DNA of 64,000 nucleotides from Candidatus Saccharimonadota bacterium (GTDB lineage: Bacteria; Patescibacteriota; Saccharimonadia; Saccharimonadales; UBA4665). The notes under the pieces were generated by a model. It saw nothing but the letters and a program-made list of their open reading frames with translations. It had not been told where the DNA came from and searched no databases. A program made the position numbers and the translations under genes. This document shows, piece after piece, positions 41,408-50,157 of the stretch (positions within the stretch are counted from its first letter, which is position 1; each line of letters opens with the position of its first letter). The DNA lies in the NCBI GenBank assembly GCA_029288485.1, contig JARIHC010000004.1, positions 186,001 to 250,000 of the forward strand. Reading direction: 5' to 3'.

Positions 41408-43810
41408 ATGCAGCCGGACACTCAAACTTCCCCCAGCACCCAGCTTATAAATCTTAAGACCCGCCGGGCTGGCGAAGCCAGAGTGGGCAAATTTCTCAAT
41501 AAAACCGCCTACAACGGTTTGCTAATCGTCGGTGTAGCGGCTCTGCTGGCTGGCGTAGCGGTGATTGTCCTAGAGCACAGCCTGCATGGATATTTACTAA
41601 TCGCCTTGTCACTTATTTGCTACGTGCCGGCTGTTTGGTGGCACCGACGTCTCAAGCCGCTGCCAGCCGATGGTACCGATCTTAACAGCCGTCTATCGGC
41701 CGACGTATTGGCGTTGCTTAAGCCCGGTACCGCCAATCAGATGTCAGGTGTCTGGTCAGCACTCGGCGACCACTGGCAAGCCAGGTTTTTCTTAAATCAC
41801 TTGCTGCTAACCAGACCGATGGTGGCCGAACACCTTAATACAGATCCAGCTGCTCTAGGTCAGGCTTTACAGACCGCTACCAGATTGGCGGACGCCAATC
41901 ACAGCCCGCTTATAGAGCCCGGCTTCGTAATTGCCGGAATGATGTTAGCTTCGCCTGGAGTCAGTCAGTTGTTAACACAGTTCAAGGCTCGTCCCGCCGA
42001 CACAGAGGCTATAGCTAATTGGCTGGCCCGCGGCCTAGCCGAGGAAGCCCGCCGCGATCAGCAAAAGTTTGGCGGCATCGGCCGCGATTGGGCCTTTGGC
42101 TACACCCCTCTGCTTAACCGGTTCGGACAGAACTTTAGTTTAGGCATCGCTAAATACGGTGCCCATTTTGACTGGCTGGCTAATTCGGAAGGTGTCAAGG
42201 CGATTGAAGCGGCGTTTGAAAACCGAGCCGGCGCCATTGCTTTGGTCGGCCCGGACGGTATCGGTAAAACATCCACCATTTACGCTCTAGCCCAAAAACT
42301 TATAGAGGGCAAGACTGGCCAGCGGCTGGCATATCACCAAGTAGTAGCGCTCAATGCCACTGACATAACTTCTACCGCACGTGGCCCCGGCGAACTAGAG
42401 CACATCATGTTAAGTCTCGCCAGTGAAGCCAGCCATGCCGGCCATGTAATTCTATTTTTCGACGACGCACAACTGCTATTAGGCGGCGGTCCGGGCAGTT
42501 TTGATGCTACGCAGATTCTGCTCTCTGTCATCAAGGCCGCTTCCGTGCCGATAATCCTAGCTTTTACGCCCAACGACTACCAGAGGCTTAGAACCAAGAA
42601 CCAAAGCCTGGCCAACCTAATGACGCCGGTCATACTCCAAGAACTTCCGGAAGCCGGCGTGATGCGCGTACTCGAAGACACGGCCATCGGCCTGGAAAAT
42701 CATCATCAAATCTTAGTGTCGTATGAAGCCATGCGCGAAGCTTACCGTCTAAGCGGTCGTTATGATCAAGACGCCGCTTACCCCGGGAAGGCTATTAAGC
42801 TGTTAGGCCAGGCTGTGCCTTATTCAATACACTCGGTTGTCACAGCCGAGAGCGTTCAAAAAGCTATCGAGCAAACCCGCGGCGTCAAAGCTTCGTCGGC
42901 AGCGCCGGCCGAAGCCGACGCGCTTCTCAACTTAGAAGACAATATTCACCGCCGAATGATCAATCAGTCCCACGCTGTTAGCGTAGTAGCCAGCGCGCTG
43001 CGCCGAGCAAGAGCAGGCGTTACCAACCCCAATCGACCAATCGGCAGTTTTTTGTTCCTCGGACCAACCGGTGTCGGTAAAACCGAGCTAGCCAAATCAG
43101 TGGCAGCTACTTACTTTGGCTCCGAAAAAGCTATGGTGCGGCTAGATATGAGCGAATACCAGCAACCAGATGACGTGCAGCGGCTGCTTTCAACCGGCGC
43201 CGAGGCCAGCCAAACCAACAGCCTATTAATGTCGGTCCGCAACCAGCCATTTACAGTAGTGTTATTAGACGAGATTGAGAAAGCCCACTCCAACATCTTA
43301 AATTTGTTGCTCCAGCTGCTAGACGAAGGCCAGTTGACCGACTCGGCAGGCAAGGTCGCGTCATTTAAGGATTGCGTAATTATTGCTACTTCTAATGCCG
43401 GCGCCACCGAAATCCGAGATCGGGTAGGCCGCGGCGAGAGCCTGGAAAGTTTCGCGCCGCAGTTCACAGACCAGCTAATCCAGAGCGGTCAGTTTAAGCC
43501 GGAGCTTTTGAACCGTTTCGACGAAATGGTTTTGTTCCGTCCGCTAACGCCGGAAGAGTTGGGCCAGGTCGTTCAATTAATGGTCGGCTCGGTAAATAAA
43601 ACTTTAGCCAATCAAAACATTACCGTAGAGCTCACTCCGGCCGCCATTGCTAAAATTGTCGAGAAGGGCAATGATCCGCGCCTGGGCGCCAGGCCGATGC
43701 GCCGTACTTTGCAAAAAGCCGTCGAAGACACAGTTGCCCAAAAGATACTCCGCGGCCAAGCCCAAGCTGGCAGCCACATCCGCCTTGATGCCCCCGATCT
43801 GGCTATTTAA
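41408..43810 (+). CDS. Membrane-anchored ClpB/ClpC-like AAA+ ATPase
   Basis: The product is 800 residues from the ATG at 41408, with GGGGA about 10 nt upstream. Two membrane helices (residues about 36-80) lie at the N-terminus. A helical region follows (about 100-250), then a first AAA+ domain with GPDGIGKTS (about 280) and HVILFFDDAQLL (about 345), and a second with GPTGVGKTELAKS (about 555), VVLLDEIEKAH (about 620) and a ClpB-type small domain. LGARPMRRTLQ near 762 is the arginine sensor segment. No ClpP gene is in the window. An unfoldase acting at the membrane is inferred. Confidence 0.82.
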   Translation: MQPDTQTSPSTQLINLKTRRAGEARVGKFLNKTAYNGLLIVGVAALLAGVAVIVLEHSLHGYLLIALSLICYVPAVWWHRRLKPLPADGTDLNSRLSADVLALLKPGTANQMSGVWSALGDHWQARFFLNHLLLTRPMVAEHLNTDPAALGQALQTATRLADANHSPLIEPGFVIAGMMLASPGVSQLLTQFKARPADTEAIANWLARGLAEEARRDQQKFGGIGRDWAFGYTPLLNRFGQNFSLGIAKYGAHFDWLANSEGVKAIEAAFENRAGAIALVGPDGIGKTSTIYALAQKLIEGKTGQRLAYHQVVALNATDITSTARGPGELEHIMLSLASEASHAGHVILFFDDAQLLLGGGPGSFDATQILLSVIKAASVPIILAFTPNDYQRLRTKNQSLANLMTPVILQELPEAGVMRVLEDTAIGLENHHQILVSYEAMREAYRLSGRYDQDAAYPGKAIKLLGQAVPYSIHSVVTAESVQKAIEQTRGVKASSAAPAEADALLNLEDNIHRRMINQSHAVSVVASALRRARAGVTNPNRPIGSFLFLGPTGVGKTELAKSVAATYFGSEKAMVRLDMSEYQQPDDVQRLLSTGAEASQTNSLLMSVRNQPFTVVLLDEIEKAHSNILNLLLQLLDEGQLTDSAGKVASFKDCVIIATSNAGATEIRDRVGRGESLESFAPQFTDQLIQSGQFKPELLNRFDEMVLFRPLTPEELGQVVQLMVGSVNKTLANQNITVELTPAAIAKIVEKGNDPRLGARPMRRTLQKAVEDTVAQKILRGQAQAGSHIRLDAPDLAI

Positions 43811-43819
43811 TAGGCTTCC

Positions 43820-43848
43820 TTGCTAAAATCTCTTATTGCATATTTAAT
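43820..43848 (+). promoter_or_regulatory. Promoter of the APH-like gene
   Basis: TTGCTA (43820-43825) and TTTAAT (43843-43848) are exactly 17 nt apart. The ATG at 43856 follows 7 nt after the -10 box, so the message is probably leaderless. This shows the TTG at 43820 is a -35 box rather than a start codon. Confidence 0.6.
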
Positions 43849-43855
43849 ATCTTTT

Positions 43856-44857
43856 ATGCCAGAAACCACGCGAACCAGTATGACGGCAGCGCCTCCCCAA
43901 GTTACGGAAGCTTACTATCCAGCCGGCATCGCTTCCCAAGAACTATTGCTCGGCGGTCATATCAATACCACGTTTTTGATTACAGATAGTGAGGGTCAAA
44001 AATCTATATTACAGCGTCTTAACCATTCTACTGACAATTCCATGGCCGTTGACTACCAAGTAGTTTCATCACACTTGGAGGAAAAAGGTTGGGAAATGGC
44101 CCAGCTGCGCGAAACCGTGGACGGCAAGACATATTTGTCAGATAATCGTGAAAAATTGTGGAGATCGTTATCTTATATAGAATCGGAGTCGAGTAGTGTT
44201 GCCGAAGGCAGCATTGAAGCCAATGTTGCTCTTGGAGGTTTACTTGGCAAGTTGCACAGAGATTTATCGCAGCTGGATTATCAGCCCCGAACAACCGTCT
44301 CACCTTACCGTGATGTTCGTCAATTCACGAGCCAGCTAGTTGATCTTGTACCTGAAATGCCGCGTCGGGAGACGCGTATTCTGGCTTCTGCTGTAGCCGT
44401 TGAGGCCGATAAAAACACGATAAACGACACTTCCCAGCAGCTTATCCATGGCGATCCCAGGATGGCTAACGCGCTATGCAGACAGGGTAAACCTTTCACG
44501 TTTATTGACTGGGACGGCTTAGTCGCCGCTAGCCCGCTGTTCGATGTCGGCGACTTGATCCAATCGGTAGCAGCCAGACTAAAGTTCGAACCGGCGGGCA
44601 ACTTCTCAAGATCAGATATACAAGATGTAATAACGGCTTATCATGATAGCGCAGAGCTTGATATTCCCCAGAAAGTATTTATGCGAAAAGCCATGGCAGC
44701 AGGGAGATCGGTAGCACTCTGCCTCAGCATGAGATGTTTGATTGACAGCGTAGAAGATTACTATTTCGGCTGGGAGGCTAGTGGTTTTGATTCACGCCAG
44801 GAGTTTAACCTGCACAGGGCCAACAGACAATGGGAAGTTTACCGGTCATTGTCTTGA
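43856..44857 (+). CDS. APH/choline-kinase-like phosphotransferase
   Basis: The 333-residue protein has the APH fold signature: a GGHINTTFLI glycine loop near residue 34, Brenner motif LIHGDPRMANALC near 200 (HxDxxxxN) and FIDWDG near 218 (metal aspartate). DVGDLIQS near 233 is also typical. Relatives phosphorylate choline, homoserine or small alcohols, or confer aminoglycoside resistance; a metabolic role is likelier in this context. The start is the ATG at 43856, beneath a good promoter. It is convergent with pyrH. Confidence 0.75.
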   Translation: MPETTRTSMTAAPPQVTEAYYPAGIASQELLLGGHINTTFLITDSEGQKSILQRLNHSTDNSMAVDYQVVSSHLEEKGWEMAQLRETVDGKTYLSDNREKLWRSLSYIESESSSVAEGSIEANVALGGLLGKLHRDLSQLDYQPRTTVSPYRDVRQFTSQLVDLVPEMPRRETRILASAVAVEADKNTINDTSQQLIHGDPRMANALCRQGKPFTFIDWDGLVAASPLFDVGDLIQSVAARLKFEPAGNFSRSDIQDVITAYHDSAELDIPQKVFMRKAMAAGRSVALCLSMRCLIDSVEDYYFGWEASGFDSRQEFNLHRANRQWEVYRSLS

Positions 44858-44868
44858 GTAAAGAAGTT

Positions 44869-45585
44869 TTAGCTAATTAATGTGCCGACAGCGTCGCCGC
44901 GAGCGGCTTTAGCAAGATTGTCGGCCTTAAATGCATCAAAGACCACAATTGGCTTGCTATGCTCGGAGGCTAGGCCGATAGCCGCCTTATCCATGACTTG
45001 GATTGAGTTATTTTCCAGCGCGTCTTGAAACGACACTTTTTCTAATTTGGTAGCGTCGTCGAATTTGGCCGGATCTTTATCATAAACGCCTTCAAACTTT
45101 GTGGCTTTGAGCACCGGCTGGCAATCCAATTCCAGTGCGAAGCTGACAGCTGCCGTATCGTGCGTCACGTAAGGCCGAGCAGTACCGCCGGCAATTATTA
45201 ACACACGGCCTTTTTGCAAGTGTTTTTCGGCCAGGCGGTAAGAATACGACTCAGCGATTTGCGTAGCGTAGATGTTACTCAAGCAGCGCGTTTGTACATC
45301 GCGAGCTTCAAAAATGTCAGTCAGCGCCATTGAGTTAATAAGACCGCTCAGCATACCCATTTGGTCGCCGGTGACGCGCTTGATACCATGGCCGGCTATC
45401 TCGGCGCCGCGCACCATATTGCCGCCGCCAACTATCAGTACCACCTGGCAGCCAGTTTTGATAACTTTTTTAATTTCTTCAGCCAGGAAGGCGGCTATTT
45501 CCGGATCAACGCCAAAGTCATACTTGCCAGCCAGCTGTTCGCCGGAGAGTTTCAACAGGATGCGCTTGTAAGGTGTCTCTGCCAT
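44869..45585 (-). CDS. pyrH: UMP kinase (PyrH)
   Basis: PyrH phosphorylates UMP to UDP. The 238-residue protein fits the bacterial family: KRILLKLSGEQLAG near residue 7, VVLIVGGGNMVRG near 49, DQMGMLSGLINSMAL near 73, IIAGGTARPYVTHDTAAVSFALELD near 130 and KATKFEGVYDKDPAKF near 160. The ATG at 45585 gives the normal length; upstream residues in the same frame are not conserved-looking. It is divergent from the repeat protein gene at 45671, and both promoters lie in the 85 nt between. Confidence 0.92.
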   Translation of the reverse strand: MAETPYKRILLKLSGEQLAGKYDFGVDPEIAAFLAEEIKKVIKTGCQVVLIVGGGNMVRGAEIAGHGIKRVTGDQMGMLSGLINSMALTDIFEARDVQTRCLSNIYATQIAESYSYRLAEKHLQKGRVLIIAGGTARPYVTHDTAAVSFALELDCQPVLKATKFEGVYDKDPAKFDDATKLEKVSFQDALENNSIQVMDKAAIGLASEHSKPIVVFDAFKADNLAKAARGDAVGTLIS

Positions 45586-45670
45586 CTCGTCATACAGTGT
45601 AGCAGATAAAACAATTAAATTAATCTTAAACTTTATAGCCAGACCTTGGGTGGTCTGCTTTACTGGAAAC

Positions 45671-46090
45671 ATGCCTCAATTAACCAAACAGGATGTCGCC
45701 GACGTAGTCGAGGAAGTTCTAGACCGTAAACTCGATGAAAAGCTAGATAAGAAACTCGGCTTGCAAGCAGGCCAGACTCTAGATGATAAATTAGGCCTGA
45801 AGCCTGGCGAGAATCTAGGCGACAAGTTAGGCCTGAAACCTGGCGAAACTCTAGACAGTAAGTTGGGCCTTCGGCCCGAGGAAACTCTAGATGACAAACT
45901 GGACCAAAAGTTTGGCTTTTTTGCTGAGCACATGGATAACAAGCTCGATAGTCTGGCAGAAGCAGTCAGCACCATAAATACTACTATGCACAGCTTGGCT
46001 CGCCAGAGCGATCTGGAAGAAGTAAAAGCAGATGTTAAAACCATCAAGCTCGCCGTACGAGCCACTAACGACGACCTCCATCGTTTATAA
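45671..46090 (+). CDS. Coiled-coil protein with 12-residue tandem repeats
   Basis: The product is 139 residues from the ATG at 45671. The N-terminus (TKQDVADVVEEVLDRKLDEKLDK) is helical. Four near-perfect 12-residue repeats follow (KLGLKPGETLDD and variants, residues about 28-75). The end is a coiled coil with KADVKTIKLAVRATNDDLHRL. The repeat at DNA level is about 36 bp. The C-terminal part resembles the 88-residue protein encoded next (LKNDMKAVKQAIKETNKDLREL). TTTACT lies 6 nt before the ATG. The function is unknown; variable repeat number between strains is likely. Confidence 0.6.
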   Translation: MPQLTKQDVADVVEEVLDRKLDEKLDKKLGLQAGQTLDDKLGLKPGENLGDKLGLKPGETLDSKLGLRPEETLDDKLDQKFGFFAEHMDNKLDSLAEAVSTINTTMHSLARQSDLEEVKADVKTIKLAVRATNDDLHRL

Positions 46091-46200
46091 AACGGTTTCG
46101 ACCGATTCGCGCAAGCCTGTAGTTTAATCAAACAAGCCACAATGCTGTCGTACTTATTACTATTTTATTGCTGACAGCAGGAGTCTATACTAAGTAGCCT

Positions 46201-46467
46201 ATGGGAGACAAAAAGTACGACGACGAGGCATTGCAGCGCGTCGCCGAATTAGTAGCCGAGCAAGTTAGCAGCCAGCTCAAGACCGCTTTGGAATCTTTGG
46301 ATGAGATTAAATTCCAGGTTGCTAGAATCCCGTCTATCTACGATGACTTAACGGAGCTCAAAAACGATATGAAAGCTGTTAAACAAGCTATCAAAGAGAC
46401 TAACAAGGATCTGCGCGAGCTGGATGCCCGGGTCACCGATCTGGAAACTGCCGCTTATCACGCTTAG
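46201..46467 (+). CDS. Small coiled-coil protein
   Basis: The 88-residue protein is almost entirely helical, with heptad-like spacing of hydrophobic residues and many charged positions. Its C-terminal half is related to that of the preceding repeat protein. TATACT lies 9 nt before the ATG, and there is no Shine-Dalgarno sequence. Inverted repeat arms TGCTGTC and GACAGCA lie within the 110-nt gap upstream. The xth gene starts 11 nt after its stop, so it may share that transcript. Confidence 0.55.
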   Translation: MGDKKYDDEALQRVAELVAEQVSSQLKTALESLDEIKFQVARIPSIYDDLTELKNDMKAVKQAIKETNKDLRELDARVTDLETAAYHA

Positions 46468-46478
46468 ATATTAAGGTC

Positions 46479-47285
46479 ATGGCCCGTATTAAACTTTACT
46501 CCTGGAACATCAACGGCATCCGTGCCGTTGCCCGGAAAGAATTATTTCAACCCTTTTTAGACGGTGAAAAACCAGACATTTTGTGCTTGCAGGAAATCAA
46601 AGCCAAACCAGACCAGATCGACGTCGACATAGACGGTTATGACGCTTTTTGGTACTCAGCTGAAAAGCCAGGCTACAGCGGCACCGGGCTACTCACCAAA
46701 CCAAAGCCCCTGCAAGTAATCAACGGCTTTCCTAAGGACATTATCAAGAAGTTCAAAGTTAGCGGCGATACTTACGGCGACCCAAACGCCGAAGGGCGGG
46801 TGATAGCTGCTGAGTTCGACAAATTTTGGATCGTGACAGTTTACACACCAAACGCCAAAGACGACCTCAGCCGTATACCGCTTCGGCACAAACATTGGGA
46901 TCCGGCCTTTTTAGCATATTGCCAGCAACTAGAGAAGACCAAGCCGGTCATCTTCTGTGGCGACCTAAATGTAGCCCACACGCCTGACGATCTGGCCAAC
47001 GACAAAGCCAACGTCGGCAAAAAGGGCTTCACCGACGAAGAACGCGCCGGTTTTCAGGCCTTTGTCGATGCTGGCTTTGTCGACACCTTCCGCATGTTCA
47101 AGCAAGGCAAAGGCTACTACACCTGGTGGTCGCACTTTGCCAAGGCTCGCGAACGAAACGTCGGCTGGCGCATTGACTACTTTCTTATTTCAAGCAGCCT
47201 AAAAGATAAGGTCAAAGCTGCTGCCATCCACGCGGACGTAATGGGCTCTGACCACTGTCCGGTGTCTGTTACACTGGAAGTATGA
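46479..47285 (+). CDS. xth: Exodeoxyribonuclease III (AP endonuclease)
   Basis: The 268-residue protein has the ExoIII/APE1 motifs: SWNINGIRA at the N-terminus (catalytic asparagine), LQEIKA near residue 40 (metal glutamate), GRVIAAEF and VYTPNA near 118-125, CGDLNVAHTPDDL near 160 (Asp-Asn), and GSDHCPV at the end (catalytic histidine). It cuts DNA at abasic sites during base-excision repair. The next gene overlaps its stop by 4 nt, forming a coupled operon. Confidence 0.92.
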   Translation: MARIKLYSWNINGIRAVARKELFQPFLDGEKPDILCLQEIKAKPDQIDVDIDGYDAFWYSAEKPGYSGTGLLTKPKPLQVINGFPKDIIKKFKVSGDTYGDPNAEGRVIAAEFDKFWIVTVYTPNAKDDLSRIPLRHKHWDPAFLAYCQQLEKTKPVIFCGDLNVAHTPDDLANDKANVGKKGFTDEERAGFQAFVDAGFVDTFRMFKQGKGYYTWWSHFAKARERNVGWRIDYFLISSSLKDKVKAAAIHADVMGSDHCPVSVTLEV

Positions 47286-47683
47286 GCAAGACTGACGCCA
47301 ACACTACTCTCCAGGAGTTAAAAAACCTGGTGGACAAGTTCGAGCAAGAGCGCGGATGGAAAAAACATCATACGCCCAAGAACGTCGCTATTTCGCTTTG
47401 CATAGAGGCCGCTGAACTGCTTGAACATTTTCAGTGGGATGAATACCAGCGTAACGATCCCGATGGCATAGCAGACGAGTTAGCGGACGTTATCCTAAAT
47501 TGCCTCAATTTCGCCAATCAAATGGATATCGATATCACAGCTGCTTTTATGAGCAAGTTCGAGCGCGTCCAAAAGAAATATCCTGTAGAACTTTTTAACC
47601 CCGCTAACGACAATTCAGAAGAATACTTCCGAATTAAAAAACGATACCGCCAGCAGGGGGACAAAAAAGAGGACAAAAAGTGA
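47282..47683 (+). CDS. MazG-like nucleotide pyrophosphohydrolase
   Basis: The 133-residue protein has the all-alpha NTP pyrophosphatase pattern: an N-terminal helix, SLCIEAAELLEHFQWDE (residues about 37-53, the first ExxE metal pair) and IADELADVILNCLN (about 62-75, the second ExxD pair). A single domain of this size fits dCTPase/MazG-like enzymes that clean the nucleotide pool. Placement right after an AP endonuclease, with a 4-nt overlap, fits a joint housecleaning role. The lysine-rich tail overlaps the next start. Confidence 0.82.
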   Translation: MSKTDANTTLQELKNLVDKFEQERGWKKHHTPKNVAISLCIEAAELLEHFQWDEYQRNDPDGIADELADVILNCLNFANQMDIDITAAFMSKFERVQKKYPVELFNPANDNSEEYFRIKKRYRQQGDKKEDKK

Positions 47684-48624
47684 CACCCGACAAGCACACT
47701 AATCAAGAGCTCTTTTTAGAGGTCGGCGACGGGCATCAACTTTACGTCCACGACTGGGGTAATCCTAAAGCTAAGACGCCAATTATCTACCTCCACGGCG
47801 GGCCCGGAGCAGGTTGCAACGACGGCCACAAACAAACCTATGACCCAGAGCTACAAAGAGTAATATTCTTTGACCAGCGAGGGTCGGGCAAGAGCCTGCC
47901 CGCGGCCGAGCTATCAAACAACACTACAAGTCGCCTCGTTGAAGATATTAACCAGATAGCTGACAAATTGCAGATCAATAAATTTATCTTACACGGCAGA
48001 TCATGGGGAAGCTGCTTGGCCCTTTGTTATGCTATTGAATACCCCAAGCGGGTCGCCGCTATGGTAATCGGCGGTATTTTCTTAGGCACTAAAGAAGAAC
48101 TGGACTTTGATGAAAAGGGTACCCGCTACCATACATTTTTCCCTGAAGCCTGGCAAGATTTCTTAAATAACACACCTAAAGCCCACCATACCCACCCCAT
48201 GACTTACCATATGGAAGCCATGGCAAAAGGCACGCCCGAGGAAGCCAAAAAGTCAGCATATGCATATTCGACACTAATCTTAAGTGTGCTGAGGCTAGAT
48301 GACCGGCCGCGGACTTTGGACTATAAAGCCTTCGGCGACAACGATGATTGGTTTGGCTTAAAAGTCGAAGCACACTATAAAATCAACTCTTGTTTTCTGG
48401 ACGATCAATACATCGATCAAAATGCGGCGGCACTGACTATGCCGGTATGGATTATCCAAGGCAGATACGACGTAATGTGCGTACCAGAAGTGGCTTACCA
48501 ACTACATCAAAAATTACCCGATAGCCGTCTTATGTGGGTGGCTGCTGGGCATAGCGGCAGCGACCGCGCAATTTACGACGCCACCAGGCCTTTATTGTTA
48601 TCGCTAACCGATGCGCTGTCATGA
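47680..48624 (+). CDS. pip: Proline iminopeptidase-like alpha/beta hydrolase
   Basis: The 314-residue cytoplasmic protein has the Pip family motifs: YLHGGPGAGC near residue 38 (HGGPG oxyanion loop), FFDQRGSGKS near 65 and the nucleophile elbow HGRSWGSCLAL near 108, where GGSWGS is usual. The catalytic aspartate is likely in QGRYDVMC near 265 and the histidine in AAGHSGSD near 290. It would release N-terminal proline from peptides. The start is GTG, overlapping the upstream stop by 4 nt; the HAD gene overlaps its end likewise. Confidence 0.8.
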   Translation: MTPDKHTNQELFLEVGDGHQLYVHDWGNPKAKTPIIYLHGGPGAGCNDGHKQTYDPELQRVIFFDQRGSGKSLPAAELSNNTTSRLVEDINQIADKLQINKFILHGRSWGSCLALCYAIEYPKRVAAMVIGGIFLGTKEELDFDEKGTRYHTFFPEAWQDFLNNTPKAHHTHPMTYHMEAMAKGTPEEAKKSAYAYSTLILSVLRLDDRPRTLDYKAFGDNDDWFGLKVEAHYKINSCFLDDQYIDQNAAALTMPVWIIQGRYDVMCVPEVAYQLHQKLPDSRLMWVAAGHSGSDRAIYDATRPLLLSLTDALS

Positions 48625-49349
48625 GTCGCCCGTACGCTGTTTTTGATATCGACGGCACCATTATCCGTTGGCAGCTGTACCACGCCATTGCAGACAATCT
48701 AGCCAAAACAGGGCATATCGAAGCTGATCTGTTTGAACAAGCCCGCGCCTCTCGTATGGAGTGGAAGAAGCGGGTCGGCGACGACGCCTTTAAAGACTAC
48801 GAGAAAAAGCTGGTTAGTATCTACGACAAAGCTCTAACCGCCTTAACGGCTGATGATTTTATGGCCGCCGTACAGCATGTGTTCGATGAGTACAAACAGC
48901 AGACCTATACCTATACCCGCGACTTAATCCACTCCCTGCAAAAGCAAAACTATCTGTTATTCGCCATATCGGCCTCTCAAGAGGAGGTTGTGAAAATGCT
49001 GGCTGAATATTATGATTTTGATGCTTGGGCAGGCTCCACTTACCCTCGTAAAGGCAGTCATTTCACCGGCCAAAAAGTACCGCTCAGAAGTGACCTCAAG
49101 GTCAAGACTCTGCAGAAATTTATTAAACAGTTTGACGCCACTAACAGAGATAGTGTAGCCGTTGGCGACAGCGATAGCGATATCCCTATGCTAGAAGCAG
49201 TAGAGCATCCAATAGCTTTCAACCCGGATAAAAAATTGTTCCAGCATGCTAATCAACAGGAGTGGAAAATAGTTGTAGAGCGCAAAAATATGGTTTACGA
49301 ATTGGAAAGTGAAAATGGATCGTACATACTGGCACAAACAAACACCTGA
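48621..49349 (+). CDS. HAD-family hydrolase (HAD-IB, phosphoserine phosphatase-like)
   Basis: The 242-residue protein has HAD motif I FDIDGTII near residue 8, motif II serine in FAISASQEE near 115, a lysine in SDLKVKTL near 155, and motif IV VAVGDSDSDIPMLE near 175. A helical cap lies between motifs I and II. It dephosphorylates an unknown small molecule. The start overlaps pip by 4 nt, and the next gene begins inside its last 35 nt, so all five genes of this operon are coupled. Confidence 0.8.
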   Translation: MSRPYAVFDIDGTIIRWQLYHAIADNLAKTGHIEADLFEQARASRMEWKKRVGDDAFKDYEKKLVSIYDKALTALTADDFMAAVQHVFDEYKQQTYTYTRDLIHSLQKQNYLLFAISASQEEVVKMLAEYYDFDAWAGSTYPRKGSHFTGQKVPLRSDLKVKTLQKFIKQFDATNRDSVAVGDSDSDIPMLEAVEHPIAFNPDKKLFQHANQQEWKIVVERKNMVYELESENGSYILAQTNT

Positions 49350-50121
49350 TAAGCCGCTGTTTCCGGATCTGGTATGGAGCCGGCCGGAAAATAAGCGGCA
49401 AGCTGGTAAACTGCTGATCGTAGGCGGCAACGCGCACGGTTTCGCATCTCCAGCTGAAGCTTACGCCGAGGCCGAAAAAACGGGGGTCGGCGCCGCCCGC
49501 GTTATCTTACCCGACAGCCTGCAAACAACGGTTGGTAAAGCCTTTGCTGCCGGCGAATACGCACCCAGCACACCCAGCGGCAGTTTGTCCCAAAAGGCAC
49601 TTAGCGAGCTGTTAGACGCCGCCAAGTGGGCTGACGCTACGCTCCTAGCCGGCGACTTTGGTCATAATAGCGAAACCGCTATATTACTCGAAAAATTTGT
49701 CCAGAATTACGATGGGTTATTAGTATTAACACAAGATGCTATCGACTATTTTACCTCTCTTAGCAGAGCAGTAGTAGAGCGCCCGAACACATTGCTTGTA
49801 CTGAGCTTTGCGCAGCTGCAAAAGTTAGCAGCTAACGCGCGGTTTACCACTCCGTTTACTTATGATATGGATCTGCTTCATTTAGTAGATAGGCTGCATG
49901 AGTTTACTGCGCAATACGAGCCTCACGTAATTACCAAACATTGGCCGACTCTCTTTGCGTCCGCCAGTGGTCAAGTAAGCACCACCAAGCTAGAAGACGA
50001 CCCTGATATAGGGCGAGTTATTACTGCCGCCAGAGCTGCTGTTTGGTGGCTGCAAAACCCCGGCAAGCCATTCGAAGCCTTAACCACATCTTTAGTGCCT
50101 GTAAATCCAGATGAGACATAG
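49315..50121 (+). CDS. NAD(P)HX dehydratase-like (YjeF C-terminal) kinase-fold protein
   Basis: The product is 268 residues from the ATG at 49315. KRQAGKLLIVGGNAHGFASPAEAYAEAEKTGVGAARVILPDS (residues about 26-68; only the pattern matters) follows the ribokinase-like ADP/ATP-dependent NAD(P)HX dehydratase family. LLAGDFGHNSETAIL near 115 corresponds to the GPGLG-type loop, and the active-site part is weaker than in typical members. It may repair hydrated NADH or act as a small-molecule kinase. It overlaps the HAD gene by 35 nt. Confidence 0.6.
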   Translation: MDRTYWHKQTPDKPLFPDLVWSRPENKRQAGKLLIVGGNAHGFASPAEAYAEAEKTGVGAARVILPDSLQTTVGKAFAAGEYAPSTPSGSLSQKALSELLDAAKWADATLLAGDFGHNSETAILLEKFVQNYDGLLVLTQDAIDYFTSLSRAVVERPNTLLVLSFAQLQKLAANARFTTPFTYDMDLLHLVDRLHEFTAQYEPHVITKHWPTLFASASGQVSTTKLEDDPDIGRVITAARAAVWWLQNPGKPFEALTTSLVPVNPDET

Positions 50122-50157
50122 TTTGCTATACACGCAATAACATTGTAAACTTATACT

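Noticed and set aside
43820-43855. TTG start for the APH-like gene
   Set aside because: The TTG is the first part of a -35 box 17 nt before TTTAAT; the ATG at 43856 lies just where the message should begin.
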